A program made the position numbers and the translations under genes. From NCBI GenBank assembly GCA_019915135.1, contig JAHLMK010000007.1, positions 744,001 to 808,000 on the forward strand: a stretch of 64,000 nt of DNA, in the 5' to 3' direction. The stretch comes from Strobilurus pachycystidiatus (Eukaryota > Basidiomycota > Agaricomycetes > Agaricales > Physalacriaceae). Shown in pieces: positions 44,736-57,622 of the stretch. The notes beneath the pieces were generated by a model. It made no database searches. It was not told where the DNA came from and saw nothing but the letters and a program-made list of their open reading frames with translations. Position 1 is the stretch's first letter. Each line of letters opens with the position of its first letter.

Positions 44736-46525
44736 ATGTCATCATACTCTTCTTACTTTCCCCTCATCGTGCCATAAATGACCTCGCACTCGAGTTGACT
44801 TTGCGCTCGGATCTCCTCTCGCTCTTCTCTCGTATTGACTCTGTCATGTCAATTGGCAGGGGGGATGTCTTCCGTATAATGTCAGTAGTTCTCCTTGTCT
44901 GTTCGCGAAGGCATGACTGACGACCGGACCATAAGATCGTTCTCGTTGGCTGCCGGCGATTTCTTCCAGACTATCCCTGCGACGCTGGCACTCTACAAAA
45001 AGCAATGGGAGAATAGATCAGTCAGTCCTCTCTGTGCTTTATACGCTACAGTCCGCTAGTAAGTCAATCGTCTGCCCCAAGAAAATTACTGATACCCATC
45101 CAGCATGACGGTGATATCATTGGTCGCGAACGGCAATGGTACGCTGCGCTCACGTAATCGACAGTTTCTTTGGATGTTCATTACCGCACAATAGCGAATT
45201 TCAGCACATCGTTCACATTAGCATCATGTAAGAAAATCTACATGTTGCCAAACATCACAGCCAGTAAGCGTTCGTTGCACCCTCCCAATCAACTTGTTGA
45301 GACAGCTTGAGTGTTGGCTGGGATGGCCGTTCAAGGAATTCTCTCCATTCGGTGAGATAGTAGCCTTCACCTTCACCTCGCCCTGCTCATGACTCTAGAA
45401 CATGGGCTATATCCTGTCGGTCGGTCTGGGTCCTGCGGATTCTGTGTATTCTATTAGCTTTTGATTTCCCGGTGCGCACTCTTCTCGGCCCTCCGACGCT
45501 TTGTTTTGACCGTCAAATATACAGGTGCAAATCTTTGGCATCGTTTACCACCGTGTCGCACGTCCCCCCACTTCATTCACGAGCTTTTGAAGCTGACAGT
45601 CTTTTCTTGCAGCCAACATCTATCCATGTATGCCTTCGAATCTTCTTATACATGCATTTTCTGACGTTGCGGTATTTCTCATGGTTCCCAGGGAAAGTAC
45701 GTGTTCTGACAGTAAGAATTACGTCCTGTGGCTTATCACCAATCCACAGCTGCAAAGGCAGGGTCATACACGCAGGAGATGTATGCATTCTGAAAATTGC
45801 CGCAGAGAAAAGATGACTGAGACGCGTCAAAACAGCCCGACTGGAACATCGTCTACTATAGCGCGCATGTCGTCTTTGACTGCATTGCTTGTTTCATCGC
45901 TACCTTTTGGCTGGTGTCTACTTATCAAACTTTGTGGGATATTCTCCTCTCTTGCCCTTATTTGTCTCTTCTGACTATGCCAAAGCAAACTGTCGAAATT
46001 GGTGCAGAAGATAATTCGTCAAGGACTTCTGTACGCACTGGTTGTCACACTTGTTAACATGCGAGTCAATCTTCGAACTTACCAGCTATGCGGAACGTTG
46101 ATGGTTCTTTCATATGTAGTTGGGTCGTCTTGGAATTCAAAAAGGTCCTTGCGACTGGTATTGGTTCAACTCTGCCGCTAGCAATTGTCGGGATCAGTAA
46201 GCCAGCGCCTTTTTTTTTCGCAGGTCCATTCATTCTGACCCAACTCTCAGGCGCGCAACATCTTGTTCTCAGTACCCAGAATCTTCGCGAAAGCGGCTTG
46301 TCGACAGGCGAACCCTCAAGGCCACTGGGCCAGAGCGACACCCGCGGGGGCATACCTACATTTGCTCACTCCGCTCGAACCGGGGATATGGAGCTGGAAT
46401 CCGGACTGTTCGTCCTTACGGAGCCCCAGGAGCCGACAAAAAGCACCGCCACTCTTGAGCCAGACGCGGCTTCTGACCTCTCAGCACGCAAGACCGCGCG
46501 AGTGGGGCCTGCTGATAGCCTTTGA
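44736..46525 (+). CDS. Seven-helix receptor-like membrane protein of a basidiomycete family, N-terminus unsettled
   Basis: Exon pieces in order match a widespread Agaricomycete family: LALELTLRSDLLSLFSRID, DVFRIMSVVLLV, AAGDFFQTIPATLALYKKQW, ALYATVRYMTVISLVANG, CKKIYMLPNITA, LAGMAVQGILSIR, VLRILCILLAFDFP, HVVFDCIACFIATFWLVSTY and LVQKIIRQGLLYALVVTLVN. A polar tail then ends ARVGPADSL. Most joins are GT-AG introns of 45-60 bp. The start at 44736 (MSSYSSYFP) is one frame away from the following conserved part, so there may be a further small intron, a frameshift or another start. Function unknown. Confidence 0.55.
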
Positions 46526-46539
46526 TGATATCAGGAAAA

Positions 46540-46835
46540 CTGTCTATTTCATTATGGGTGTATGTTATGTTAAACTACCGTGGATACCTCTTTATACTTG
46601 AGTCCCCTGTACTATTGTATCGAAAAATTCCTGCTGTTCGCGTCCAGACCAGGGCCTCGCGGGCATGATACCTCGGTAGGTGAGAAAGACGTTCGTGACA
46701 GAATTGAGGATTTACAGTGTGGCTGGGCAACTGCCGAGTGATGGCATGTGAAAGAGAATGATCCCCACGGGCACATTCCCTGCCGTCAGTCATGCTCCCC
46801 ACATAAAGCGAGCCTTTAACTCCTTCCTTCTGGCC
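46540..46835. other. Short intergenic region upstream of SCP2
   Basis: No gene recognised; it should include the SCP2 promoter. Confidence 0.5.
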
Positions 46836-46841
46836 ACCACC

Positions 46842-47430
46842 ATGTCCGATCTCAAAGCCGACGGTTTCAAAGCGCGTCGAACGTCCTTCTCATTGCTGTC
46901 GCACACCTAACGATGCCCGACACCACAGTCCTCCGAATTTCTAGCCGCCCTTGGGAGCGCGTTTGCCTCGTACAGTGAGGCGGAGAGGAAGGCGCAGATC
47001 AAGAAGGTGAGAGAGCACGGACGGCTGTGTGCACGGGCGCTGATGGCTGCGGGACAGACGAACGGCATCTTCGAGCTCGCGGTGTCGAACAGCGACGGGC
47101 AGAAGCAGAGCTGGACGATTGACCTCAAGAAGGAGGGCAAGGTGCTCAAGGGGCCCTCGCCAACCAAGCCCGACATCGTCATCACCCTCTCCGACGAGGT
47201 GCTCTCGGACCTCGCAACCGGCAAGGCACGTACGCGTCGCTCGCCCGATCACTGCACGGCTTATGCCCTTCCCAGCTCAACGGCCAGAAAGCCTTCATGA
47301 CGGGCAAGCTCAAGACCAAGGGCAACATCATGCTCGCAACCAAGCTCGATGGCGTCCTCAAGGTATATTCCACTTCGTGCCCCCGTTCGTTTACTAATCT
47401 TATCTCAAGTCCGCCAAGGCCAAACTGTAA
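46842..47430 (+). CDS. Sterol carrier protein 2 (SCP2) domain protein, peroxisomal
   Basis: Five exons (46842-46871, 46929-47006, 47058-47225, 47276-47362, 47410-47430) give 127 residues, the size of a stand-alone SCP2 domain. It reads MSDLKADGF at the start, NGIFELAVSN and WTIDLKKEGKVLKG in the strands, KPDIVITLSDEVLSDLATGK and LNGQKAFMTGKLKTKG in the lipid-binding core. It ends in AKL, a peroxisomal targeting signal type 1. The family moves or presents acyl-CoA and other lipids to beta-oxidation. Introns 1 and 3 can be spliced in phase only with GC donors (GCGCGT, GCACGT); intron 2 is an in-frame 51-bp GT-AG intron. Confidence 0.9.
46872..46928 (+). other. Predicted GC-AG intron 1 of the SCP2 gene
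   Basis: Donor GCGCGT; a GT four bases further in would shift the frame by one. Confidence 0.55.
47226..47275 (+). other. Predicted GC-AG intron 3 of the SCP2 gene
   Basis: Donor AAG|GCACGT in phase 0 joins the conserved ATGK and LNGQKAF; the GT four bases downstream breaks the frame. Confidence 0.65.
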
Positions 47431-47686
47431 CCTGTAGTCGCATTGTACTTATTATCACTATTTCCTCTTCACACTGCATACTACATTGCTCTTTCAACGA
47501 CCGGTTCCCATCATGAAAGATACAGACACCGTTGTTCTGGGCGTGGCACAGACTGCAGACTGATTTCGAAAGAGGTCTAAATATATTACTCGAGAACGTT
47601 TAAGATAGTGAGTGGGGATCAACCAATCCGGATGCGTATGAGAGAAAAAAAAGGACATAAGACACAGACACAGCCATCAGTCCGGC

Positions 47687-50600
47687 TCAGAATATACTGC
47701 CGAATAACCCGCGATTCCGCCTCTGTGTAGGCTGTGGGTCTGCTCGTAATGTGGACAGGCTGTTCAGCTGCTTCATAACCTGATGGAAGGGTCCTCAGAA
47801 CGTGTGCATGCCGAGGTGCAAGAAATCACATTACCTCTTCCAGTTTGTCCTTCCTATCCTGTAGATCTAGATGCCGCCTCACTATAGGATTCTCGCGCGC
47901 AAACTCGACAATCTCGCGTCGGTCCAGGTCGTACAACAACCGGCTATCAATTTCACGAGGGAACTAGAGGGATAGATTAGCTAGTACCTCGTAGCAGGTG
48001 GCGCCCAAGGTACCCACCTGATAGAAAAACTGGTCCAGAAGTTCGATATTGATGAACATCGCTGACGTATACGCCAATTTGTCCGAAACGACGTTGAGGA
48101 ACGCTTCCGGGCATAGCACATCGTTCTCTGGGCCTGCTCGACACCGTTTCGAGCGCAATGTGTTTAACCGCAACCGTAGTATCGACAATCGGTCGCCGTA
48201 TAACATGGCGTGTCTAGCTGCAAGAGTATTGGGACACTGAAGCGCCAGAAAAGTGGGAAAAAAGGCTCACCATCCAGGATCTGCGCGGTGGGATATTTGT
48301 ATGATTCTGGTAGAGGTGCAAGCTCCTCGCCAGGGTCTCTCGGACGTGCCTTCCTCTCCTTGTCCTCCTTCTCCAACGTCCTCACATACCCAATGAGTCC
48401 GCCGAGACGCCTGCTTCCACCAACCTTCTTCCGGATATCCTTCAGCTTCGTCTCGCACATGTTCACCTCCTTCTCAAACAAGTCGATCGCACGCTGTCTG
48501 CCAAGCTCCCAGTCGCGGTCATCAACCTCTACCTCATACTTGTACGGCTTGATGCAATTTTCGACCTGGTCAGACGTGACTCCAATACGGTCGCGCAAGA
48601 TCATATGCGAGAATTCGATGAGGCGCTCGGCGGCCTGAGGGTGGTAGTTGAAGGGCTCGCCGGATGCGATGGAGTCGATAAGCGCACGCAGTCCGTCCGC
48701 GACAAGGAGAGTGGAGTCCCTCCCTACGCCAGATTTCGTCAGGAGGGATGAGGCGGCCTCGAGTTTGTGCCGCCAGAAGGCGTCCACTTCCTCGGGCTTT
48801 ACCTGCGGATTCGCGGCCAACTCGCTAAGCTCAGGCGCGCGCTTGTCCAGCCAGTACAACTGCTCCAGCACGTCCATAACCTTGTCGTCCAGCATCCCCT
48901 TCAGCTTCTCCCGGATGATAGGACGTCTGAATTGCGCCACGGCATCTTTGAAACGCGACTTGAGTGCATCCATGGTCTCGGCAACGTATGACTCGGCTGT
49001 AATCCTCCGGTCATTGTACTGCACTTTGAACTGGTAGGTAGCCTCCTCCAACTCGAGCTGGACAGCATTCGATATTCCGTGGAGAGAAGACGCCATCGAG
49101 GATTCAAGCACCTCCATCAAGCGCTTGCGCAGTGTATCGGTCCCCACCATCAACGCGCTTGAGCTACCAAAGACATTTCGGTTTGCCGAAAAGAAGTCGT
49201 TCTCGGCTTTGCGGACAAGCGAACCTTGCTTGGCACCAGACGCCTTTGCGACGACACCGACGTAGCCAAGATGTAAAGGATAACGGTTGCCTGCAAGCAC
49301 CGAAGCGCCTTGCTCCGGAGGTACCAAGTCCATCTTGGTGATCACACCAATGGTCCGCAGACCAAGCGGGTCGACCTTTCGGCTGGCACGTAGCGCGGGT
49401 GAATTGGCCAGATCGACATCAGCAGCACAGACAGCTAAAATGATGTTGGGTTCCCGGATGTATTTTTCACATAAAGAGGCGATTTTCTCTCTCAGGGACT
49501 CTGGTTGGTCCATGGAGGCGATCTGGACGTATCCGGGCAGGTCGATTAAGGTGAGGTCCGGAACGTGGGGGGAGTATATTCGTAGGTCGATGGGCTCGTT
49601 CGAGACGGCTTCTTCTAGTGGGACAGCAAGGTTGAGGTCGGTGAGGGTGCGCTGGATGACAGAAAAATCCTTGATCTTGCCCAGGCCAAGACTGGGGAAT
49701 TCGCCGTACTCTTCTGAATGACCGTCGTTCCCAGGAGTGTGCACCAGAGTCAGCTCTATTGGTCGTCGCGTAACCATATTGTTGCCTCTAACACCGATGA
49801 GAAATGGAGAGACAATGGCTATTATCACGATGCTTACTTGGGTAGAAATTCGTGGCCAACAATGGATTCCAGAACAGAGCTCTTTCCAGAGCTTTGGCTT
49901 CCAATGACCACGATGGATGGTAGTTTGAGTGTGTCGCTTTGGTCTATGCTGAGAAGCATGGTCCGGATTTCGATGAGCTTGCGGGTGAGATGCATGAGGC
50001 CATTCTGGCGTGTGTCGAGACCAGCACCGTCCTTGGAAGGCTCCGAGGGTGAGGACATTGTTGCCGCGACCAGAGCAGCAACGACCGCCTCGTCTGTTGG
50101 CGGCTTTCCTCCAGACTTGTTCCCCGACTCCTCATCGTTGCCTTCACTGCTGCTACCCTTCTTCTTTCTCGCGGCGAACAAGTCTGAGAAGAACTTTTTG
50201 GCGCCGATGTCAGGAACCTCAGGGAGCTGCACCTCGGAAACGCGATCCCTCAACGCCTTGACGCCGTCAGAGGCGGTGTCGAAGACGTCGGTAACAGTAT
50301 CCTTGGCGCTATCTATAAAGGCCTGCGATTTCGTGCGCATTTCTGGGCGGGATGTCAGTCAGCATGAGGCGAGACATGAACGCGCCGGTGACGCACCTTC
50401 AAACTTGTAATTAGCATATCCAAGCCCGCCGGCGCCAATGGTGGCGCCCGCTATGGGGACACGGAATGCGCGGGCGACAAAGCGGGGTATCGACGAGTAC
50501 GAGATGGCGCGGACATGCATGCGGCGGAGGTTGGCGAATGGGTTGGCATTATAGCGATGCCGCTGGGATCCAGAGGCAAAGAAAGTCGTAAACTGGCGGT

Positions 50601-50706
50601 GAAGAGGGCGGGCGGGCGCCGCGCTGCGTCGGGAGACGGCCAGGCCGTATGTGACCGCCTTTTGCGCCCTCAGCGCCGACGCCAGTGGTCGCCGTGTTGA
50701 CTGCAT
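47687..50706 (-). CDS. MGM1: Mitochondrial inner-membrane dynamin-like GTPase (Mgm1/OPA1)
   Basis: Six exons (50706-50397, 50342-49838, 49787-48271, 48217-48018, 47963-47835, 47779-47687) total 917 residues. The N-terminus is Arg-rich ([18 protein letters not shown]) as in a mitochondrial targeting peptide, followed by a Gly/Ala membrane anchor ([20 protein letters not shown]). GTPase motifs: P-loop [13 protein letters not shown], switch threonine in [14 protein letters not shown], and TKMD. The middle/effector region follows ([20 protein letters not shown]). Mgm1 drives inner-membrane fusion and cristae shape. It is divergent from the RAD51D-like gene with only 86 bp between start codons. 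Confidence 0.95.
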
Positions 50707-50792
50707 TCGGCAAGGACAGAGCGGCAGGGGTGACAAATTCTGGTGCCGTCTGTTAGCCTGAATTGGCTTGTTCTTCTCACCCTCTCACCATC
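50707..50792. promoter_or_regulatory. Very short divergent promoter (MGM1 / RAD51D-like)
   Basis: The two start codons are 86 bp apart on opposite strands, so the genes must share promoter sequence or have overlapping 5' untranslated regions. No TATA box is seen. Confidence 0.8.
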
Positions 50793-51931
50793 ATGAGGCT
50801 GAGCTCGCTGCGTCCTGCTCTTCCAGAGCATATCGTCAGTGAACTGGCAAACATCGCCATTTTGACCGAAACGGACCTGTTATTTCGCGACTCTCCCTTG
50901 GAGATTTTCCAAAAACTGCCTCAGGGAACGATTGGTCTCCAAGACTTAAAATCATTGATTGAACGCGTTATTGAACTCTGTGCTGCTCCTGGCGTTGTCT
51001 CCCTTGACTTGCCTCCGATCAACAACACCCCCTTGTGGTCTACAGTACAGTCCTTAGACAACATAACGGGAGGTTTCGCTGGATCGCCTATTGTTGCCAT
51101 TTCCGGTGACGTTGTTTCAGGCAAAACGGTGAATAGCTTTCTCGCTTGTGATTTCGCTTTCTGACGCGTCAAAGGCACTCGCTATGAATCTTTCATGTTG
51201 TCTCCTTCAATCAGAGCCCAACTCTGCCGTCCTCTGGATCGATACGCGTGGCGATTTCTCCCCAGAAAAAGCCATCGAAGTGCTCAATGAAATGGGCCTC
51301 CAGGTTGGCAACACGTTGGTCATGGGGTTCGATGCTCACGGATTCTCAGAACTCAAACATCTTGGATCGTCTCAGTGTATCAACTTGTTTCGAGTTGGAC
51401 GCGGTATATGGCGCCCTGTGGCCTTTGCAGATATCATCCCCCGCCACCAAATGTATCGTGATTGACAATATCACTGCTGTCGTCGGCTCACACTTCAGTG
51501 TCGCCTCTGCCCAAGGACACGCCATCATGACGGGCTTCATGCGCTATCTACGCGGTTTGGCCCATAAGATGGATCTGACAATAATTGTACGTGTGTTTGG
51601 CAGTTTGTGTTGCATAGTTTGAATTTTTCCATAGGTTATCAACAATGCCACGTCCCTTCGAGATACTGCTTCCAATTCCCTGTTCCCTTGGACAACGAAG
51701 AAGCCTGCTTTAGGGGCGTCATTCGCCTTCCAGGTGGATACTTCCCTTTGGCTTTCCCGGAACAAAGACGATTCCGAGGATGTCTATCACGCCGAAGTCC
51801 TTCATTCTCGGACCACAGTGAGCCTTTTCTAACTGGCGATGTTTTGTTTGCTGAACCTTTCTAAGGCCTCCAACGTCTACTGTCGCTTCAAGATCGTCAA
51901 CGGAGTACTGCACGATGCTCATACCGCGTGA
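50793..51931 (+). CDS. RAD51D-like recombination protein (RAD51 paralogue)
   Basis: Five exons (50793-51128, 51175-51303, 51350-51586, 51635-51817, 51866-51931) give 316 residues. The N-terminus resembles the small helical domain of RAD51 paralogues (LPEHIVSELANIAILTETDL). Walker A is GDVVSGKT, split from ALAMNLS by an intron. Walker B is KCIVIDNITAVVG. The later strand TIIVINNATSLRD and the block KPALGASFAFQVDTSLWLSR match the RAD51D/Rdl1 pattern. Members help assemble RAD51 during homologous recombination and replication repair in the nucleus. All introns fit phase; no damage visible. RAD51D versus another paralogue is my inference. Confidence 0.85.
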
Positions 51932-52142
51932 GATCAATCTGACTGATAGTCATGCTCGCCTCTCTTTGGTATATACACCACATCGACTACTGGACCTACA
52001 TATTGCACGGACCTCCGTCCGGCATTTCAGATGAGATCTTATCTCTTATCTGGCACATCCGCCGAGTCAAATCGTTCCCTAAGCCCTTGCTCATTGGAAG
52101 ACTTACATCACTCTCTCATCATCGTACCTCTTCTCATCATCC

Positions 52143-53366
<1,224 letters not shown>

Positions 53367-53399
53367 GAGCTTGTCAATAGTGGTTGAAAAAGGAGCGTA

Positions 53400-54400
53400 T
53401 CTCATGAAGAAAGCCGATTCCCGAGTGAACTTTTTGCTATACCAAAGGCTGGCTGCGGGTTTCCCGAAAGCGTTCTTTTCGGAGCATCGGGTGTACCGCT
53501 TTTCTCCTTCTCTTTGAGCTCATGTAGCGATACCGCAACCGAATGGAGATTGTCATCTGCATGACTGCACTTGTTCACCAGACTAGAATGTCTGCCTGCG
53601 ACAATGACACGTCGATCGTGAGTAAATCGAGACGTGTAAGTGACTCTTCTGTGTAGTCAATTGGTAGTTCCTATCCGAAGACTAAGAGGTTTCGTACTTA
53701 CCCAGTTCACCCATGGCCCTGCTGCCAGCCTGTCACCGATGGCGACTGAGGGATGCTTTGAGAGCATATGTCTGCCCGCACCCCAAATGAGATAGGGAAT
53801 CGCTGGAGATACTTCATTAGGAGGGCGATTTGTGCTGACCATTGCTCGCCCAACCTGGGTGGCCGACAGCACTTACATTGATGAACATCCAACACATGTG
53901 AACAATGTGCCCACAACCTTTCAGCCACATTCTCTGCTGACGTACATCTCTCAAGAGTCCGGCCGACAGTCGTAAAGAAATAGACGCGCTTGGGACCGAC
54001 TTGCAACTGCGCGACGTTGACTGTAGAGTATGAGGGCAGATGGTGGCGCAGAGACTCGGATAGTACTCGGATCAACGATATCGCATGGGCCGTCACCCGG
54101 ACCGAGTGATCCGTGCGTTCTTTTACTCCCGACGCGCGCACATGGCTGTCCTGGTTACTTCCATATAGATCAGTCTCGTACTTACTCGAGGCGGCCGCTC
54201 CTGAAGCTACTTACAGGCCTGAAGACTGTACCTTTTCAAATTGCTTCAATGGGTTTTGCCATAACAACCTCGAGCTCGCATGTCAACGGCCCTGCTTTGC
54301 TTTTCGTATAAATGGACAGCATGCCCCGCGATCCTCCATATTCTCCAAAAGCTTTCTTTCTCCGTCCATTCATTCACTCTCTTTTGGTCCCTGACCCAGT
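53400..54400. other. Unresolved region upstream of the GH28 gene
   Basis: The minus strand has coding-like pieces (YSTVNVAQLQVGPKRVYFF, TTVGRTLERCTSAENVAERL, YLIWGAGRHMLSKHPSVA) separated by a plausible intron, followed by a GTAAGT donor. This may be a gene or remnant; the family was not recognised. A TATAAAT box for the GH28 gene lies at about 54307. Confidence 0.35.
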
Positions 54401-54412
54401 CGCGTTCAGGAA

Positions 54413-56829
54413 ATGCATCTTCTGACATCCGCCGCTCTTTTCCTTCTCTCCGGCACTTTGGTGCACGCTCAGCACAACTCCACCGTTGGACCGCTTACTC
54501 CGATTTCGGAGAAAACCAACATCTGCAGTGTCCTCGACTATGGTGCTGTAGCGGATAACTCGACTGATATCGGTCCGGCCATATCTAAAGCCTTCACAAG
54601 TTGCGTGAAAACAACCAGTGGCAGCATTCTCTACATTCCAGAAGGCAACTACTTGCTGAGCTCGAGTGTTACGACCACTGGAGGCACCAACTGGGCTTTC
54701 CAGCTCGATGGTCTCATTACCGCTGACCACAGCGGTACCATCAGCGGGTAAGTTGTCCTGTAGCTTCAAGACGCGTCAGTTCGTCTTGTCTGATTCGGAA
54801 GCATCTAGAAACATGATCGTCTTCAAGGGCGCGTCTGACTTTGAGGTCTTCAGCAGGCGAGTCAGCAAAATCGCCGTACTCAATTATACTGAGATTTATC
54901 TAGTAATGCTTTGGGTGCTATACAAGGAAACGGTTATGTTTGGCGTACCATCGACGGTACCACTGTTAGCAAGCCGAGGATTATGCGCTGTATCGTATGT
55001 TTTCTGATTTCTCCACTGTACCACGCTCCTCATACCAGGTTTAGTCATGTGTGAACTTCTCCATTCACAACCTCATCCTCATCGATGCCCCGCAGTTCCA
55101 TCTCGTCCTCGACACCTGTTCTAACGGTGAGATTTACTACCTCACGATCCGAGGACCCGATATTGGCGGTACGTCCCCAATGAATCGACTTAATTTAGGA
55201 TAACATGCATCGGCTTGCAGGCAGCGATGGTATTGACGTGTCTGGTACCAACATGTATCTTCATGACATCTCCGGTGAGTATCATATCCACGAAGAACTG
55301 TCCTACCCCAGGCGCTAATAAGTCTATAATCCGCTAGTCACCAATCGTGACGAGTGTGTCAGCGTCAAAAGTCCTGCATCTTCTTTCACCGTCGCCAACT
55401 TCCGATGGTAGGTCTTGGTTTCAATCTCATCCCTACAGGTGCTCAAAACCTCCGCTTGTTGTTTGTAGCAACCATAGTGGCGGAATGTCCATTGGGTCCT
55501 TACAAGCAGGTGCCGCCGTCGAGAACATCTTATTCACAGATGTTGTCAATTACGCTTCGACTCAGGGACTGTGGGTGCCAATCTGGAACTCGGTCGCCTC
55601 ACTGCAGGTACTGACCAGTCTATAAACAGTATGATCAAGACCTACCCCTCGGAGGCTGGTGTTGACGCCGGTATGTGACTACCCCACTCAATGCTCTTAT
55701 CCAGGAAGGATTTGATTACAGTACTCAGGCTACGTTCGAAATGTCGTTGCTCGTAACTTCATCAACATCGAAGCAACCTATTGTGCGTACATATCATCTT
55801 ATTTTCGCTGTTCATTGATTCCCTGTTCCTACAGCCGCCTACATTACTCAAGTACCTATCCTCTCGTCTAGATGGTTCTTCGGCTGCTCATCTCCGAGTC
55901 TCTTATCTAGTACTGGCAAAGTAAGACCACCCCAGATGGCACGAACGTCGCAATTTCCAATGTCACTTTCTGTGCGTTTCATTTATCCTGTCCTTCTGAC
56001 GAAGCTGACTGTCAAGAAGCCAATTGGTCTGGATCTATGGCCAATGGTTATCAACGTGGCTCTGCGGTCTTCATCGGCTCAAACCCTGTGCCTTTGGTGG
56101 ATATCACTGTTGAGGACTTCGACATGTGGTCCCTTGTGACTCCTAGCAGCAGTAGGTCTCTGTTGCTTACATCGCTCAATGACCCTCTCCAATCTGATCG
56201 TGAATTGTAGTTGGTGACCTTCTCAGGTGCAGCAACGCCTACGGGTCTGGATCCTGTCTCGCCTCTGGTGACAACCACGTTAGCGGTGTCTCTTCAACTA
56301 TTACATCTACCGCAAGTCCCAGCGGATGGACCGCACCTGCCACTCCCACTTGGGCGGAATCCGGCTACGGCACCTACGTCTCAATCCCTATCGTGAGTGT
56401 CTCGTCCCCAAGTGTTATTATACGTTTCAAACGTGACTCTGTCAAGTACACTCCTATTGTGACCTTCCCCTTCAAAGACTTCACTTCTACCGTAGCGGCA
56501 TTTGAGGCTGTCGCAACTACCAGCAGCACTGCCGCCATTGTTACTACATCTAGCAGCGTCGTCGTCGCCACTTCCAGTGCTGCGGTCGAAGTCACCTCAA
56601 GCAGCTCATCCGCTGCTGTCGTTGAGGTCTCTGCTGTCGCTATCGCACCTACGCTCTCTTCTACCGCTGCTGCAATCACCACCACCTCGTCCGGCACATC
56701 CGTACGTGATTCAATCAACATCTCAGCAGACCCCGGCGTTCAATTTTTTTCTCTACTCAGAAACATCACCAGGGTCAAGGTCACCACAGGCGATCGCACA
56801 GCCGTCGGAGTGAGAATGAAGCATGGTAG
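54413..56829 (+). CDS. Secreted rhamnogalacturonan hydrolase, glycoside hydrolase family 28
   Basis: The protein starts with a signal peptide (MHLLTSAALFLLSGTLVHAQ). A beta-helix of GH28 type follows over about ten exons: CSVLDYGAVADNSTDI, the catalytic strands GGSDGIDVSGTNMYLHDISV and TNRDECVSVKS with the Asp residues, NHSGGMSIGSL in place of the GHG motif, and ITQYWQS. The GIDVSG/DECVSVKS/GGMSIGS set is typical of rhamnogalacturonases, not polygalacturonases. A long Ser/Thr/Ala/Val-rich tail (about 90 residues, near 56.4-56.7 kb) and a basic His/Arg end follow, perhaps a glycosylated linker without a binding module. It acts outside the cell on pectin side-chain backbone. Confidence 0.9.
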
Positions 56830-56839
56830 TCAATCTCAA

Positions 56840-57600
56840 TCAAGAATCTATTTACACTTTTGCGCCTCCTGGCGACGCGCCTTCCTATCCGTCTCGCTTG
56901 TGCTACTACGAGACTGTTTTATATAGCACCCTCCTTACATGCATTGCATGTACATATCGCTGTAGCTTTGAGGGATTTCATCACGCGAGGTTCGTTCCCG
57001 GCGTGTGATGCTGACTGAACCTCCAAGCTGCCAGTGCAGTCGTCGTGTGAGACGCTAGGCGGCCATGGTTCGCCTGGTTTTGTTCAACTCTGGCGAGGTT
57101 GAGATTGTAATCAGCGGCCTTGAGAAGACGGTATTACTGGTTCGTGACCCAGGTTTGGAAAGGAAACAGCTCCAAGCTGATCTCGGAACTCTCAAGGACG
57201 CCTGTACTCGATGTCTTCGTGGACGTTGCCACTGTACGAATTCGAACAATCCTTGGCCTATTCACGTTCGATGCGCTGCTTCTATTCAAACAAGCGGGCT
57301 TGGGCTTCAATGACTCGTCGTTCCTGGCCAGTGTGGTACCCGGCATCGTGAACGACATGTTCACCTTCGGATGGCCAACTGCCCAGTCTCCACCTTCTCT
57401 TTCAGTTTTGAATTCCTCCAAACACGTGTTTGGCCAAAAGTCAAACAAGACCATAGCTATATGTGTTGTGGACGATATTTAGATTGCGAGCTGGGCGTTG
57501 CGCGGGCCACGCATAGTAGCTTTATGATTCATAATGACTTGACCGGACTTCGTCAGATTTCTCATTACATATGCTCTAAATTACATATGCTCTAAATGAG
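56840..57600. other. Unresolved region with one coding-like stretch
   Basis: A plus-strand frame contains VFVDVATVRIRTILGLFTFD and AGLGFNDSSFLASVVPG (57190-57370). It looks coding, but start and exon joins are unclear and the family is unknown. Confidence 0.3.
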
Positions 57601-57622
57601 TTCATTCTTAACCTCTTGATCT

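Noticed and set aside
53657..53872. Possible cytochrome P450 haem-binding region on the minus strand (WGAGRHM)
   Set aside because: The cysteine ligand and following glycine expected for P450s are absent, and the neighbouring exons show no P450 motifs.
56374..56721. Minus-strand frame across the GH28 Ser/Thr-rich tail
   Set aside because: It is the complement of the low-complexity linker of the secreted hydrolase.
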